Shown: positions 9,385 through 21,037, counted from the stretch's first letter. The stretch is 64,000 bases of DNA from Lantana camara (GCA_037501455.1 CM074857.1:104689501-104753500), one strand, 5' to 3'. Notes: generated by a model from the letters alone, not told the origin. Made by a program: numbers and translations.

Positions 9385-11661
9385 TGTTGGGAATAGTACC
9401 CTAGAAAGCCGATTGTATATCCGCTTTGTACTTTTCCTTATTGTAATCACATACAATCTTTGAATAAAATAACGAATTCAGGCAACACTTCTTTATATGC
9501 TCTTGTTTGGTATGCGTTTACTTTAGCTATGCATGTATGAGAACTCCCCTAATCCTCATGACTTTAGGACTCTACCATTTAGGTGAAATGGTTCATGAAA
9601 CGAGCCCTATATCACATAAGTCATGATTAGTAAAATACTCCAAGCCGATGAGTCCTACAGACAGTGGGAGTGTCAACCTGACTCCTCTAAGGCTTGCTTG
9701 TGGGATCACGCCCTTAAGAAGGACCACCTTGTTTCATGGAGGTGCAAAGCGTATAGTTGATACGTGCGTGATATATGAGGGTGCTTACTTCAATAAGTAA
9801 GTTCACTGAGGGGCCCCGTGTGACAAGATTCCTAAATGGGAAAGGAAGTTTCTATTTCAGAAAATGGAAACTTCCAGATTAGGAAATATCTCACGAGTCA
9901 TTGATGTGATTAATTGATCCTTAGACTTGATGTTCCATGTCACTTTATGAGTTAACTCTGTAGTCTTAGGTATAAGCTTTAAAGGGTGTCGCCTTAGACA
10001 ACTGATTCAAGGCTTATGCTGGGGCTGCACAAGTGACTCATGAAAGTGAATGAGAATCAAGATAGGACCTACACTTGCATTTGCAAGGTGATCTCTTATT
10101 GTGTAAGTCATTCATATGCCATATGGAGTCCTTGGCCAAGGCAGTAGATCAAGACATGCATCAAGAAAAGGGTTTCTTGGATTGAGATCAAATGGATATG
10201 AAATGCACTTAGCTTTAAGACCAGATTATTAGGGTTCTGATTATTCCCTTACCCTAGATCTTGGTTGAGAGATAGTAAGTAGGAGGATTGTATCTCACAT
10301 GAATCAATGACTTAGAGGTTCTGTCGAATCGAGACATTCCAATTCAGCTAGGGGTTAAACACCTGTTGCTATACTATGGTCGTTTAATTTGTGGACTGAT
10401 TAATTAATTAGTGAATTAATTAATTAGGGTCACTGCTAATTGAATTGAGAACCTATAGGGTCACACACAACAATTTGGTTACATGAGTTAAGGCTTTAAA
10501 ATGATTAAACGAGTTAATCGAGCCAAGAGGGTTCCACACATGTGAAACCACACATGTGGGTCACATGACTGGACATGTGTCCTTGGGACACGTATGCCAC
10601 ACGTGTATAATTGTTTGTACATTAAATAATTAATGTGTTAATTATTTAATAGACTATAGTTTAATTTTGAATTAAAATGAAAGTCTTATTTTTGGAGAAA
10701 ATTAATCTAGTTAATTAATTATGAATTAATTAATTAGATAAAATAAGTTATTTATTTAATAAATAAAGTATAATATTATCCAAAAGGAGTTTGGATATTT
10801 AAGCTCTCTTAAAAAAGTTGATTTGAATTAGAATTAAAAGTCAAAGTTGAAAATTACTTGAAGATCAAGTAATAGGAGAGAGGGGCCAAAATCCTTAGCC
10901 CATAAGGACTAGGGTTTCGGCCACCCCTCTCCAATTATATATATGGGAGCTCGAGCTCCCCTTGAGAGTGATTGATCGTTTTCTTTTGGTTCATGTGTTG
11001 AACACCATCCTTTCTCCAAGATCAAATAAACCCTAGGTCAAGCCTAAACACTAACTAAAGAACTAGCATCCTTACTAGTTAGATTGTAGTCAAGTTGGTG
11101 GACTATTTTCTCTAGAGGGCTTCTATCATGAAGTCTTGAAAGATTCGAAGGAACTTTTGGGGATCAAGCAAAAACGACCACAAGGGATGATGAAACGATT
11201 TTGAACCTAACAGAATACTAGTGAAAAAATCGAACCAAAGAAGATGGCGAAAACCGTTCGTCCATATCCTGAAGGATGAATTTTTTCACGAGGGTTTTAT
11301 GGCAGGCAGATTTCTACTTTCGTAAAACTGGTTTTCAAATGGAGTTTCAACCATGCCTTTCTCGTTTCATGTCTCTTTCTTTATGTTATATTGTTAAGCA
11401 CTTTCCCTAACATGATTTGAATCTAGGTTGGTGTGGATTATTATCTCTACAATGGATTCTGAAGTGGAAAGAGATTTTCGTGGGACGGGTTGCCATTGCC
11501 GCATGAAGCGCGTTTGAGGGCGGCTCAAAACGTGTCCAGAAAGCTACTACCTAAGTGAGTTTCTTGATCTCTACGAATTTGGATTCACGATTGCGAGTTC
11601 AAGATCCTTTTGTTGGAAAATTTTTAATTTTCCGTTGCTTTCTGATTCCTGTTTTTCAATA
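9385..11661 (+). mobile_element. Solo LTR A (2.3 kb) with 5-bp target duplication
   Basis: It begins TGTTGGGAATAGTACCC and ends TTTTTCAATA, a slightly decayed CA end. Direct repeats GTGAC at 9380-9384 and 11662-11666 flank it. No internal coding region, PBS or polypurine tract is attached, so this is the product of LTR-LTR recombination. A TATA-like TTATATATATGGG is present near 10934. The same family, inverted, occurs at 53993-55920. This copy has about 350 bp more, mainly near 11200-11570. Confidence 0.9.
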
Positions 11662-13631
11662 GTGACTTCATGTTAATTGGAGAAAGAGGCATTCTATTAA
11701 TCACGTAAGCTGCACATTTCATACTTTCCGCCCATAGTGCTCTGGGTAAATTCTTCGCGTGTAACCAACTTTTACAAGTTTCCGTCAAATGCCTAATTTT
11801 TCTCTTTGCAACTCCATTTTGTTACGGTGTCGGCACAGGTGAGCTCTCTCTTGATGTCATGTTTCCTGCAAAAAGTTAGAAATTCTTCAGAAATAAACTC
11901 ACCTCCGTTATCTGTCCCCAACCGCTTGATTTTGGAACTAAGAACTCCTTCAACCAGCTCCTTACACTCAAAAAATTTGTTAAACTCTTCTGATTTGTGC
12001 TTAACAAAGTACACCCTGTGAATCAGCTGTAGTCATCAATAAAAATCAACAAGTATCCAGAAAATGAAGGAGTTCTTGTCGGGCACATCAAATCACTATG
12101 GATAAGCTTTAACGGGACCTTACATCGAGAAGTGGATTTGTCAAAAAGAAGCTGATGTGATTTCCCAAATTGACAACCATCACACACTTCTCCTCCACCA
12201 AAACTTGACAAATTAGGCAAACCATTTACCAATTTTTTTAATTTTACCATGGCCTTTAATTTATCCATGCTAAGATGCCCAAGTCTAGCATGCCATAAAT
12301 ATGTATTGTCATTGTTGCTCATTTTCTTAATATATGAAGCGGAAGCCGACAAAACAAATAAATCATCCTCTCTTACCGGTGTGGACGACATCAGCCTTGA
12401 TCTCCTTAATGTTCCGCAAAAACTTCACATCACGTGGGCCAAACAACACAAAATTTCCAGCATCCACAGCATTTGCAACTGAGAAAAGATTCTTCTTCAT
12501 ACCTGGAACATGGAAGACACTCTTAAGTGTAATGGAGTCTTCTTGCTTTCCATTAATAACAACAGTGTCTTCATTCTCCATGCGATGGACTGTGTTGTCG
12601 GCCGTCACAATTGCATCTTTTCCACTATACTCTTGGAGGCTAGAAAACTTGGATTGGTCTCCCGTAAGATGATGGCCACAACCAGAATCGACGATCCAAT
12701 CATTTTCAAAGTTGATTGAAGCCAAGGCATCCACGGGTTTTTTTTCTGCCACGAAGCACTTTTCCCAGTCTTCTTCCTCCACAACCTTGTCGGCTACGTT
12801 ACTCTCTTGTAATTTAGCTCGGCAAAATCTTTTGATATGCCTAGTTCTGACACACCAATAGCATTTGAAAATCTTCTTATTAGAGGTAGTGTTAGAAGAC
12901 TCACCACTAACTCCACGTGAGCTCGAGCTGTTTTAGCCTTGTTGACGCGGGATCGGACTATTTTGATTTCCTTTACTCTTAAAAGTTTCTTTCTAGCCAT
13001 AAGAGCACTCCCTTCTTCTTCCTTAATAGAGACACTAGCCATTTGTTTTGTTAGTGACTCTTGTGAAGATAGTAAATTCTCAAACTCCTCCAAAGATGGT
13101 TGTTGAACCCGTCCTTGTATCGACGTAACATAGGGAATGTACTTTGGCTTCAATCCTCGAATAATAATTCTATTATTCGAGCTTCGGAAATTTGTTTTTT
13201 GGATTTAACAAAGAAATTTCCGAATAAAGATTTTTTATCTTAAGGAAATACTCAGAAATGGAAAGATTACCCTGCGTAGTGTTGGCGAGCTCATTCTCCA
13301 AAATTTGAAGTCGTGCTTCATATTTCTTGTTGAAGAGTCTGTCAAGAGTCCGCCAAATCTCGTGGGCTGATTTACACCTCATGATGTAATCGAATAGGCC
13401 GTGAGAAATTGTCCGCTTCAAAACGAACTCCACCTTTGCATTCAATTGCTTCAATTTCTTGAGTGCATCGGCATTTTTTGGCTCATCCGTGGGAAATGTT
13501 GTATTATTGCCATTAACAACATCCCACAAACCTTCACCAACGACATAAGACTCCATACAAGTCCTCCATACCCTGTAGTTGGATTGGTTTAACAATTCGA
13601 TACCAAGTCCACTACGACCACTTGAATCCAT
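11662..13631 (-). pseudogene. copia gag, protease and integrase N-terminus, decayed
   Basis: The minus strand carries gag from MDSSGRSGLGIELLNQSNYR (13631) with the UBN2-type EIWRTLDRLFNKKYEARLQI. It continues with a frameshifted stretch (13153-12794), protease with WIVDSGCGHHLTGD near 12690, the pre-integrase zinc-binding WHARLGHLSMDKL and CDGCQFGKSHQ (12320-12150), and the integrase core with HSDLMCPTRTPSFSGYLLIF and GTDNGGEFISEEF (to 11793). Several frameshifts and stops are present. The segment ends at the solo LTR target site within the integrase. Confidence 0.9.
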
Positions 13632-13692
13632 TTTTTAGGCACCAGTTGATTTTTCCACCAAGGGATCTTGACACACAATACTAGAGCCCTAT

Positions 13693-13705
13693 GGCTCTGA
13701 TACCA
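13693..13705 (-). other. Primer binding site of the old copia element
   Basis: Minus-strand TGGTATCAGAGCC lies directly next to the LTR. It is complementary to the 3' end of initiator tRNA-Met, the usual plant copia primer. Confidence 0.9.
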
Positions 13706-14127
13706 TGTAAAAATATATGATTAACACAATAGAAAAATAGAGAAAACCTACTGGGCCAAGATCGGACAACCAAAGGGGTGGATGAAAACAACCAAAAAGA
13801 AAAATAACCTCAAAAATAAAGGAGAATGATTCAAGAGAAAAGTATGAAGGAAAGAAAGTTGTTATTAGAGGTCTTTTACTTACAATTTGGCTTGCTTGAT
13901 CACAAAGAACAAGGGACTAGCTCTATTTATACTACTCAATGAACATTCTAAATACCTAATAAATTAATTGGAAGATAATTTCAGATCCCTAATACTGAAG
14001 AGATAAACCTAGATTTCCTAATACATAATTCTAAAATTCTAAAATAATTCTAGAGATAATTCTAGACTCTAATAATGGAGAGATAATATGTAGAAACATC
14101 TAGTGTAGAGATATTTTGATAGAAGTG
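13706..14127 (-). repeat. 5' LTR of the old copia element, truncated
   Basis: It matches 658-1075 (TGTAAAAATATATGATTAAC onward) but stops after GATAGAAGT. The outermost 70 or so bases of U3 found in the other LTR are missing, replaced by unrelated sequence. Confidence 0.85.
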
Positions 14128-14378
14128 GCGCGCAATGGCCGCCACCTCAACCTTTACCTCAGTAACCTCCACCTTCACCTCCGCACCCATACTTTCCAAC
14201 TCCTTCAATATCTTCTGCAGAATTTCATCATTTGCCATTTCTTTTTCTCTCTGTACGTATCTTTTGATTTTGGAGTTTATATATAGCAACAAAATTAGGA
14301 GAAGGGCTAATTGAGAAGCGCGTGTGTAAAGGCAACTGTCGCAACTAAAACTGATAAGCGCCTGAGCACCAAGCACGG
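14128..14378 (-). other. Unassigned stretch with a short open frame
   Basis: A minus-strand frame gives MANDEILQKILKELESMGAE followed by VKVEVTEVKVEVAAIARHF, then runs into the truncated LTR. It could be the 5' end of a broken gene. I do not recognise it, and it is too short to judge. Confidence 0.25.
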
Positions 14379-15449
14379 TAGGGGTGTCAATTCGGGTGGG
14401 TCAGGTGGGTTCGGGAAGGGTTGAGGTAAGGGTACAACATTAAAATTTTCAACCCAACCCAACCTGAACCTGAATTCAACCTGATACCCTCAACCCTAAC
14501 CTGATATTATTGGGTTCGGGTTGCATTCGGGTTGATCTGATATATTTTTGAGTCACCCGATAACCCGACCCAACCTGATAAACCCGACCCGACCTACTTC
14601 TGAACATACTAGATTCAAGCAATAAAGTAATTTTCCTTCGAAACAAACCCTAACTTCAAGCACATAAGCTAAAACAACCAATTTATTCCTCAAAGAATAA
14701 AGAAAAATGAGACCCTCTCTTTGAGACTGAGTCATGGAACAAGATTCTAACACAAGCTAAAACAACCAATTTATTCCTCAAAGAATAAACCCACAAATTA
14801 AACCAGCCAATTTATTGCTCAAAGAATAAAGAAAAATCAAACCCTCTCTTTGAAACTGACTCATGGAACAAGATTCTGCTCGTATGGGCCCTAGATGAAG
14901 GGTTTACAAGATTCTGCTCGTGTGGTAGCGATTGATTTTTTGTCGAATCAAGGCGGAGAAACCCTCGCCGGTGATGAAGGGTTTACAAGTTGAGGTCATT
15001 TTGGCGGAGACTGTTGTGGCTTGATCAAAGCAGGAAACAATGAGGAAGGCGAGGCGGCGAGAGGAGATGATGGTGATGGAGGAGGCGCGAAGTGACGGGG
15101 AAGAAGATATGGTGGTGGAGAGAGAAGAGAAGAAGATGGTGAGAAACGCGCAACAAATTGAAGAAGGGAACGGTGAGAATTGAGAAAGGTGCAGAGAAGA
15201 GAGGGGTGAGAAATGACGCCGCATATTAAGATAATGGTAGGGTTTGGGGACTTTTTTCTTTTTATATTAAATATTTTTCGGGTCAACCTGGGTTGGACCC
15301 GAACCTGACCTGATTTTCTCTCTCTTCTTTGGGTTGTTATCTGGTCCGACCCGATTTGACCCGAACCCGAAAACACCGAATCCTAACCTGATATTTTGAC
15401 CAGTGGGTCGTGTCGGGTTATCAGGTCGGGTCCGAAATTGACACCCCTA
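14379..15449. mobile_element. hAT-like non-autonomous element
   Basis: The ends are inverted: TAGGGGTGTCAATTCGGG on the left and TAGGGGTGTCAATTTCGGA on the complement of the right. Further in, GGGTT/ACCCGACC-rich subterminal repeats follow (ACCCGACCCAACC words at 14540-14600 and their complements at 15290-15430). No transposase is seen. The flanking 8-mers (AAGCACGG and CATATATG) do not match, so the duplication is lost or one end is wrong. Open frames inside are low-complexity and not convincing. Confidence 0.7.
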
Positions 15450-15558
15450 CATATATGTTTGCTTCAAAATGTTGAACTTTTTTTTTTATAATAGCTTGAT
15501 TAAATAAGATAAAGAAAAAAAAAATGGTCATTTTTTTAAACTCCCGATGAGCTGAAAA

Positions 15559-15810
15559 AAATTTTGTTTGCTCCCCATTTTCAAAATTATTCATCTTCAC
15601 TCCCCAGATGAGACTCATAATTTTCGTTTACTCCTTATTGTGTAGAGCACATACTACATTTGGGGATTTAAGTACTTAAATCCTCAAATGTTGTATATTT
15701 TTTGCAATATGTAGTATGTACTGTACAAAATACGGAGTAAATGAAAATTATGAGTCTCATCTGGGGAGTGAAGATGAATAATTTTGAAAATGGGGAGCAA
15801 ACAAAAATTT
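15559..15810. repeat. Foldback: near-perfect 76-bp inverted repeat with a 99-bp loop
   Basis: The left arm (15559-15634) contains GTTTGCTCCCCATTTTCAAA. It is almost the exact complement of the right arm (15734-15810), which contains CATCTGGGGAGTGAAGATGA. The transcript of either strand would form a long hairpin. It may be a foldback MITE. Related GGGGAGCAAAC words recur at 51600-51890. Confidence 0.85.
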
Positions 15811-16185
15811 GAGTCCCCATTTGGGGATTTTTCGGGAATTTCCCGGAAAAAAAAAAACACCTACTCATAAATATTTGTAAATTAGAACCCAAAAAAATAA
15901 ATAATTATTCAAGTTTTAATTTCGTACCTAAAATAAATTCAGGAATAGCATGAAAAGAAGTTTCCTTATATATACATATCCGAGTGCCGTATACCTGAAG
16001 CAAAACCACCCCGCACACATGACACACACTGCAACTGCATCAGCTCAAGAACACACACTACACCTCAAGTACGTGAGGTTTTGGCTTAGGATTTAAGCTA
16101 CTGTTACACTCCCATTCATTCCCAGAAATCCATAATCCCAACTCCATTTCGTGTTCTTGCTGTGATTCTGATCCGTGAATGAAAA
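15811..16185 (+). promoter_or_regulatory. Probable promoter and 5' leader of the RGG-type gene
   Basis: A TATA-like TTATATATACATA lies at 15965-15977, about 210 bases before the first candidate ATG. It is followed by a CA-rich leader (ACACACACTAC-type words at 16013-16065). There are no other genes here. Confidence 0.4.
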
Positions 16186-16324
16186 ATGGCATCTCGCAGC
16201 AACACTTTCGCGCGCGGTTTTGCGTGTCCATCGCGGCGATGAAGAAGAAACCATACTCGTTAACGTCAGGGCCTCCAAAGCAGCGGCAAAGGAGCAGCAG
16301 CGCTCGCTGGACAAGTGGCTGCGC
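16186..16324 (+). pseudogene. RGG-type gene exon 1, 5' part
   Basis: ATG at 16186 gives MASRSNTFAR, resembling family N-termini. Then the frame that stays open and matches (VHRGDEEETILVNVRASKAA) is reached only after a shift near TTCGCGCGCGG (16204-16214). Loss of one GC dinucleotide would explain it. The part ends at the copia target duplication TGCGC (16320-16324). The start choice is tentative. Confidence 0.55.
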
Positions 16325-16810
16325 TGTAAGCATAACTTTAACAATTCATAGAAACTTTATTATGAATTTAACGCAGCGGAATTTAGGAATCGAAATACCT
16401 CCCGCCATTGCTCTTATTTTGCCGACTCAGAAATTGATGTGATCGAGAGAATCCAATCGCCAGATGACCACGATGCGTACTCTTCCTCGTAGAATTCTCG
16501 TAGTCCTTTTGCCCTTAAGATTCTTCTAAGCACCGACCCTCACAACCTGATGGATTGGTTCTGTATGTGTATTTTTGTGCTTAGGGACCTTAGGGATTCT
16601 ATTATCTTTTATATACGTAACTCCATCAGTTACGTATTACTTTAGCGGTTTTCTTTAGTGGTTATCTCCCGATAATTCTAGAATAGTGGGAGTTACTTGG
16701 TTAGTGGGTCTCCTTTTATTACGTCATAAATAGTGTGAGAATTATAATATTAATAAACAAATATTATCCTTATGCAGTTAGGAATCCCAACGGACCACAA
16801 ACTGCTAACA
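16325..16810 (-). repeat. 3' LTR of the young copia element
   Basis: 486 bp; see the partner at 22450-22935. The polypurine tract abuts it at 16811. Confidence 0.95.
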
Positions 16811-17092
16811 TTCTCCCACTTGGTCCGTAAACCCACATTTACCCAAACTTTAGAAAACACAATACATGAATCATGGCGATAGTTCCTCTTATGGACGAGT
16901 AGTATCTTCCATGTATTACTATGCATTATGGTTTCAACTTTACCGCATAATCTTTATGAATAAACCTTATGTTCATTCGAGGTCCTAACCGTATTGATAT
17001 CTCTCAAAACAACATAAATGTGCACATATCCATAAAACATGAGAAATATCCATAAATTCAGAGTTTCACAACATTCGTCCAACAACGAAACT

Positions 17093-20000
17093 TTACATAT
17101 GAGAAACAAGTCCCATATCAGCTACATGATCCTTAAATTTATATGGTGGCATGCCTTTAGTCAAAGGATCGGCTAACATCAATTCAGTGCTAATGTGTTC
17201 AATGACCACTTCCTTATTCTTGACACGTTCCCTTATGGCTAGATACTTGGTGTCGATATGCTTACTTCGACTACCACTTCTGTTATTCTTAGCCATGAAA
17301 ATAGCAGTTGAATTATCACAGTGTATTTTTATTGGCCTGAAAATTGAATCCACAATTCCAAGCTCAGAAATGAAACTCTTTAACCACAATCCTTGTGAGG
17401 TAGCCTCAAAACATGAAACGAGCTCAGCCTCCATAGTGGAAGTAGCAATTAGGGTCTGTTTTGCACTCCTCCATGATACAGCTCCACCGGCAAGCATAAA
17501 AATGTATCCTGATGTTGACCTACGAGAGTCAACGCAGCCAGTAAAGTCTGAATCGGAGTACCCAATCACCTCCAAATTGTCTGATCGCTTATATGTAAGC
17601 ATGTAATCCTTAGTCCCTTGAAGATACCTCAAGGCTTTCTTTGCAGCTTTCCAGTGGTCAATACCTGGGTTACTCTGATATCTCCCTAACATTCCAACTG
17701 CAAATGCAATGTCAGGTCTTGTACAGACCTGAGCATACATCAAGCTTCCAACAACAGAAGCATAAGGAATGTTTTTCATTTGTTCCCTCTCAAGATCGTT
17801 CTTCGGGCACTGATTCAAATTGAATCTGTCACCCTTCACTATGGGAGCTATACTTGACGAACAATCTTTCATCCGAAATCTTTCTAAAATTTTGTTGATA
17901 TAGGCTTCTTGAGATAAACCTAAAATTCCCTTATGTCTATCTCGATGGATCTTAATGCCAATGACATAAGATGCCTCGCCCATGTCCTTCATCTCAAAAT
18001 TTTTAGAAAGAAATTGTTTCACTTCATATAGCATCCCCTTATCATTGGTAGCAAGCAAGATATCATCCACATATAAGATAAGGAAACAAATTTTACTCCC
18101 ACTAACCTTACGGTATATACATTCATCCTTTATGTTCTCAACAAAACCAAATGAAGAGATAACATCACGAAATTTTAAATGCCATTGTCGGGAGGCTTGT
18201 TTCAATCCATATATGGACTTTTTCAACTTACACACCAATTGCTCACCATCACTAGAGGAGAATCCTTCAGGTTGTTTCATGTAAACCTCTTCCTCTAGAT
18301 CACCATTCAGAAACGCCGTTTTCACATCCATTTGTTGCAATTCAAGGTCGAATTGGGTTACTAATGCTAATATAATGCGTAAGGAATCTTTCTTAGAGAC
18401 AGGACTGAATGTCTCTGAATAATCGATTCCTTCTCTTTGAGTGAACCCCTTCGCAACAAGTCTAGCCTTGTATCTCTCAATGTTGCCTAATGAATCCCTC
18501 TTGGTTTTAAACACCCATTTACAACCAATGGGTTTTACACCGTCAGGCAACTTGACAAGATCCCAGACTTCATTGCATTTCATAGAGTTCATCTCATCCT
18601 TCATAGCATTGTACCATAATTCTGACTCATTACAACTCATAGCTTGTGAAAAGGACTCGGGATCACTTTCAGCTCCAACATCACAGTCAGATTCTTGTAA
18701 ATACACAACATAGTCACTAGGGAGTGCTGATTTCCTTTCTCTAGTGGATCGCCGTAAGGCTTGACCAACATTCTCATTAAGGTCATGCTGCTGCTCTACC
18801 TGTTGTTCAATAACTTGTGGAGTTTCTTGAACAATTTGATCTACTTGAGTATCTTCAGCAATATGTGGATCTTCATTATGTTGTTCTTCGACACCCAATT
18901 GTACCTGAGGGGTGTTATGAATAACAACTAATCTATCACTTGAAGTAGAAGGTTGATCCCTTACAGGAATAAAATCCTGCAATTGATCACTCCCACTGAT
19001 CAAGTCATTCTCAAGAAATTTTGCATTTCTTGATTCCACAAATCTAGTGCTATGAGATGGACAATAAAACTTGTATCCTTTAGACCTTTCGGCATATCCA
19101 ACGAAATACCCACTAATGGTCCTTGGATCAAGTTTCTTTTCTTGAGGATTATAAACTCTCACTTCAGATGGGCATCCCCATACTCGTGTATGTCTTAAGC
19201 TCGGTTTCCAACCTTTGAATAACTCAAATGGTGTTTTAGGAACAACCTTAGTTGGAACTCGATTCAATACATACACTGCCGTTTTGAGAGCTTCAATCCA
19301 TAAAGACTTAGGTAGCTTAGAACCACTAAGCATACTACGCACCATGTCCATTAAAGTTCGGTTTCTTCTTTCTGCGACACCATTTTGGTCTGGAGAACCA
19401 GGCATAGTGTATTGGGCAACAATCCCATTTTCTTGAAGAAACTTCACAAATGGACCTTGAGCTTGTCCATCTTCAGTGTATCTACCATAGTACTCACCAC
19501 CTCTATCAGACCTCACTATCTTTATTTGCTTACTGCATTGCTTCTCTACTTCAGCCTTATAAACCTTAAAGGCTTCTAACGCTTCACTTTTGTGGTGAAG
19601 CATGTAGAGGTACATATATCGTGAGTAGTCATCAATGAAGGTGATAAAGTATTTCTGACCATATGCATCCATATCTGGACAACATATATCCGTATGTATG
19701 ATTTCTAATATGGTTGTACTTCTTTTGGCACCTTTCTCTGACTTGTTAGTCTGCTTGCCCTTAATGCAGTCTATACAAGTATCAAGATCAGTAAAGTCTA
19801 AAGTACTAAGTACCCCATCATTTACTAATCTCTTAATTCGATCAATGGAGATATGTCCCAATCTTCGGTGCCATAAAACAGAAGAATTTTCATTTGTAAC
19901 ACATCTCTTAATACCAGTTTGAACATGCATAACATTATGAGTGGTATCATTTTGCAAATCAAGGGAATAAAGACCATCACATAACATTCCTTGTCCAACA

Positions 20001-21037
20001 ATTTCAGATTCATAAGACAAATTAAAACAAGAGTTTGAAAAATTAAAGGAGTATCCCAAAGGGACAAGTCTTGAAACTGAAATTAAATTTCTAGAAAAAC
20101 TAGGAATGTAAAAAGTCTTTTCTAAAGTCAAAACAAAACCACTCTTAAGAACTAAATTGCATGTTCCAATAGCTTCCACATGTGACTGCATCTTGTTTCC
20201 CGAATAGATGCATCGTTCACTTCCCACTGGTTTTCGCAGGTTGGTTAATCCCTGCAAGGAATTTGAGACATGGATTGTAGAACCAGAATCAATCCACCAT
20301 GTGTTACAATTAACATCAACCATATTTGCTTCATACGTGACAAATGAGGTTAAATTACCTTTATTCTCAAGCCATTTCTTATACTTGGTGCAATCCTTCT
20401 TTATGTGTCCCTTCTTTTTACAGAAGAAACACTTGGATTCCTTCTTGATATCAGCATTAGGAAGTAATTTCTCCTTCACCTTATACTTGGCATGAGAAGT
20501 TCTCTTTCCTTGGGTGGTCACCAATGCACTCTCTCCCATTTCCATAACCAATCGTCCCTCCTCTTGAACACACATGGCCATAAGTTCATTAATTGACCAT
20601 TTTTCCTTATGTGTGTTGTAAGAGATCTTAAATGGGCCGTACTGATTAGGAAGGGTGTTCAGTATGTAGTGCACAAGGAAAGTTTCAGACATATCAACCT
20701 CAAGATTCTTCAACTGAGCTGCTATATCCCTCATCTTATTGATGTGGTCACGCACACCTTTAACTCCGGTGAGTCTTAAGTTTGAGAATTTCATTATTAG
20801 GGTGCTGGCAAGTGCTTTATCTGAAGTCTCAAACTGTTCATCCAGTGCCTTCAGTAATGCCCGAACATCGTCATGCTTTTCCACAGAACCACGAATACCA
20901 GCAGGAACTTTAGTCTTTATGAACATGACACTGAGTCGGTTAGACCGCTCCCACTGTTCATAAAGATTCTTTTCTGCTTGAGTGCTGGTTTCAGTGATAT
21001 GTGGTTTGTCTTTCCGAATAGCATAATCAATGTCCAT
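17093..21037 (-). CDS. copia gag-pol polyprotein, intact
   Basis: A single open frame of 1314 aa from the Met at 21037. In order (approximate residues): UBN2-type gag (1-170); zinc knuckle CFFCKKKGHIKKDC (201-215); aspartic protease active site WWIDSGSTIHV (about 246); pre-integrase WHRRLGHISIDRI (about 390); integrase catalytic residues in HTDICCPD, RSDRGGEY and GVAERRNRT (about 449, 512, 555); reverse transcriptase with QMDVKTAFLNGDL and YVDD (about 989); RNase H with YSDSDFTGCVDSRRSTSGYI, HCDNST and KHIDTKYLAIRE (1160-1290). All catalytic residues are in place. The frame stays open for about 45 codons upstream of this Met (LPELNGENYKIWKDGVLLHL). It is preceded by TTTTGCAG near 21132, so the real gag may start earlier or after a spliced leader. 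It is made from the minus strand, antisense to the RGG gene. Confidence 0.95.
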   Translation of the reverse strand: MDIDYAIRKDKPHITETSTQAEKNLYEQWERSNRLSVMFIKTKVPAGIRGSVEKHDDVRALLKALDEQFETSDKALASTLIMKFSNLRLTGVKGVRDHINKMRDIAAQLKNLEVDMSETFLVHYILNTLPNQYGPFKISYNTHKEKWSINELMAMCVQEEGRLVMEMGESALVTTQGKRTSHAKYKVKEKLLPNADIKKESKCFFCKKKGHIKKDCTKYKKWLENKGNLTSFVTYEANMVDVNCNTWWIDSGSTIHVSNSLQGLTNLRKPVGSERCIYSGNKMQSHVEAIGTCNLVLKSGFVLTLEKTFYIPSFSRNLISVSRLVPLGYSFNFSNSCFNLSYESEIVGQGMLCDGLYSLDLQNDTTHNVMHVQTGIKRCVTNENSSVLWHRRLGHISIDRIKRLVNDGVLSTLDFTDLDTCIDCIKGKQTNKSEKGAKRSTTILEIIHTDICCPDMDAYGQKYFITFIDDYSRYMYLYMLHHKSEALEAFKVYKAEVEKQCSKQIKIVRSDRGGEYYGRYTEDGQAQGPFVKFLQENGIVAQYTMPGSPDQNGVAERRNRTLMDMVRSMLSGSKLPKSLWIEALKTAVYVLNRVPTKVVPKTPFELFKGWKPSLRHTRVWGCPSEVRVYNPQEKKLDPRTISGYFVGYAERSKGYKFYCPSHSTRFVESRNAKFLENDLISGSDQLQDFIPVRDQPSTSSDRLVVIHNTPQVQLGVEEQHNEDPHIAEDTQVDQIVQETPQVIEQQVEQQHDLNENVGQALRRSTRERKSALPSDYVVYLQESDCDVGAESDPESFSQAMSCNESELWYNAMKDEMNSMKCNEVWDLVKLPDGVKPIGCKWVFKTKRDSLGNIERYKARLVAKGFTQREGIDYSETFSPVSKKDSLRIILALVTQFDLELQQMDVKTAFLNGDLEEEVYMKQPEGFSSSDGEQLVCKLKKSIYGLKQASRQWHLKFRDVISSFGFVENIKDECIYRKVSGSKICFLILYVDDILLATNDKGMLYEVKQFLSKNFEMKDMGEASYVIGIKIHRDRHKGILGLSQEAYINKILERFRMKDCSSSIAPIVKGDRFNLNQCPKNDLEREQMKNIPYASVVGSLMYAQVCTRPDIAFAVGMLGRYQSNPGIDHWKAAKKALRYLQGTKDYMLTYKRSDNLEVIGYSDSDFTGCVDSRRSTSGYIFMLAGGAVSWRSAKQTLIATSTMEAELVSCFEATSQGLWLKSFISELGIVDSIFRPIKIHCDNSTAIFMAKNNRSGSRSKHIDTKYLAIRERVKNKEVVIEHISTELMLADPLTKGMPPYKFKDHVADMGLVSHM

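Larger units (their letters stand above)
658..14127 (-). mobile_element. Old Ty1/copia retrotransposon with four nested insertions
   Basis: On the minus strand the order is 5' LTR (13706-14127, truncated), PBS, gag, protease, integrase, reverse transcriptase, RNase H, polypurine tract and 3' LTR (658-1147). This integrase-before-RT order defines copia. The coding part is broken by frameshifts and stops. It is physically split by a CACTA element, two hAT-like elements and a solo LTR; removing them rejoins the polyprotein in the correct order. The two LTRs are clearly related but diverged, so this is the oldest insertion of the left third. The 5' end of the upstream LTR is missing, so its target duplication cannot be checked. 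Confidence 0.9.

Noticed and set aside
14904..15376. Overlapping minus-strand ORFs in the hAT-like element
   Set aside because: Low-complexity Ser/Pro/Leu sequence; no domain and no start context.
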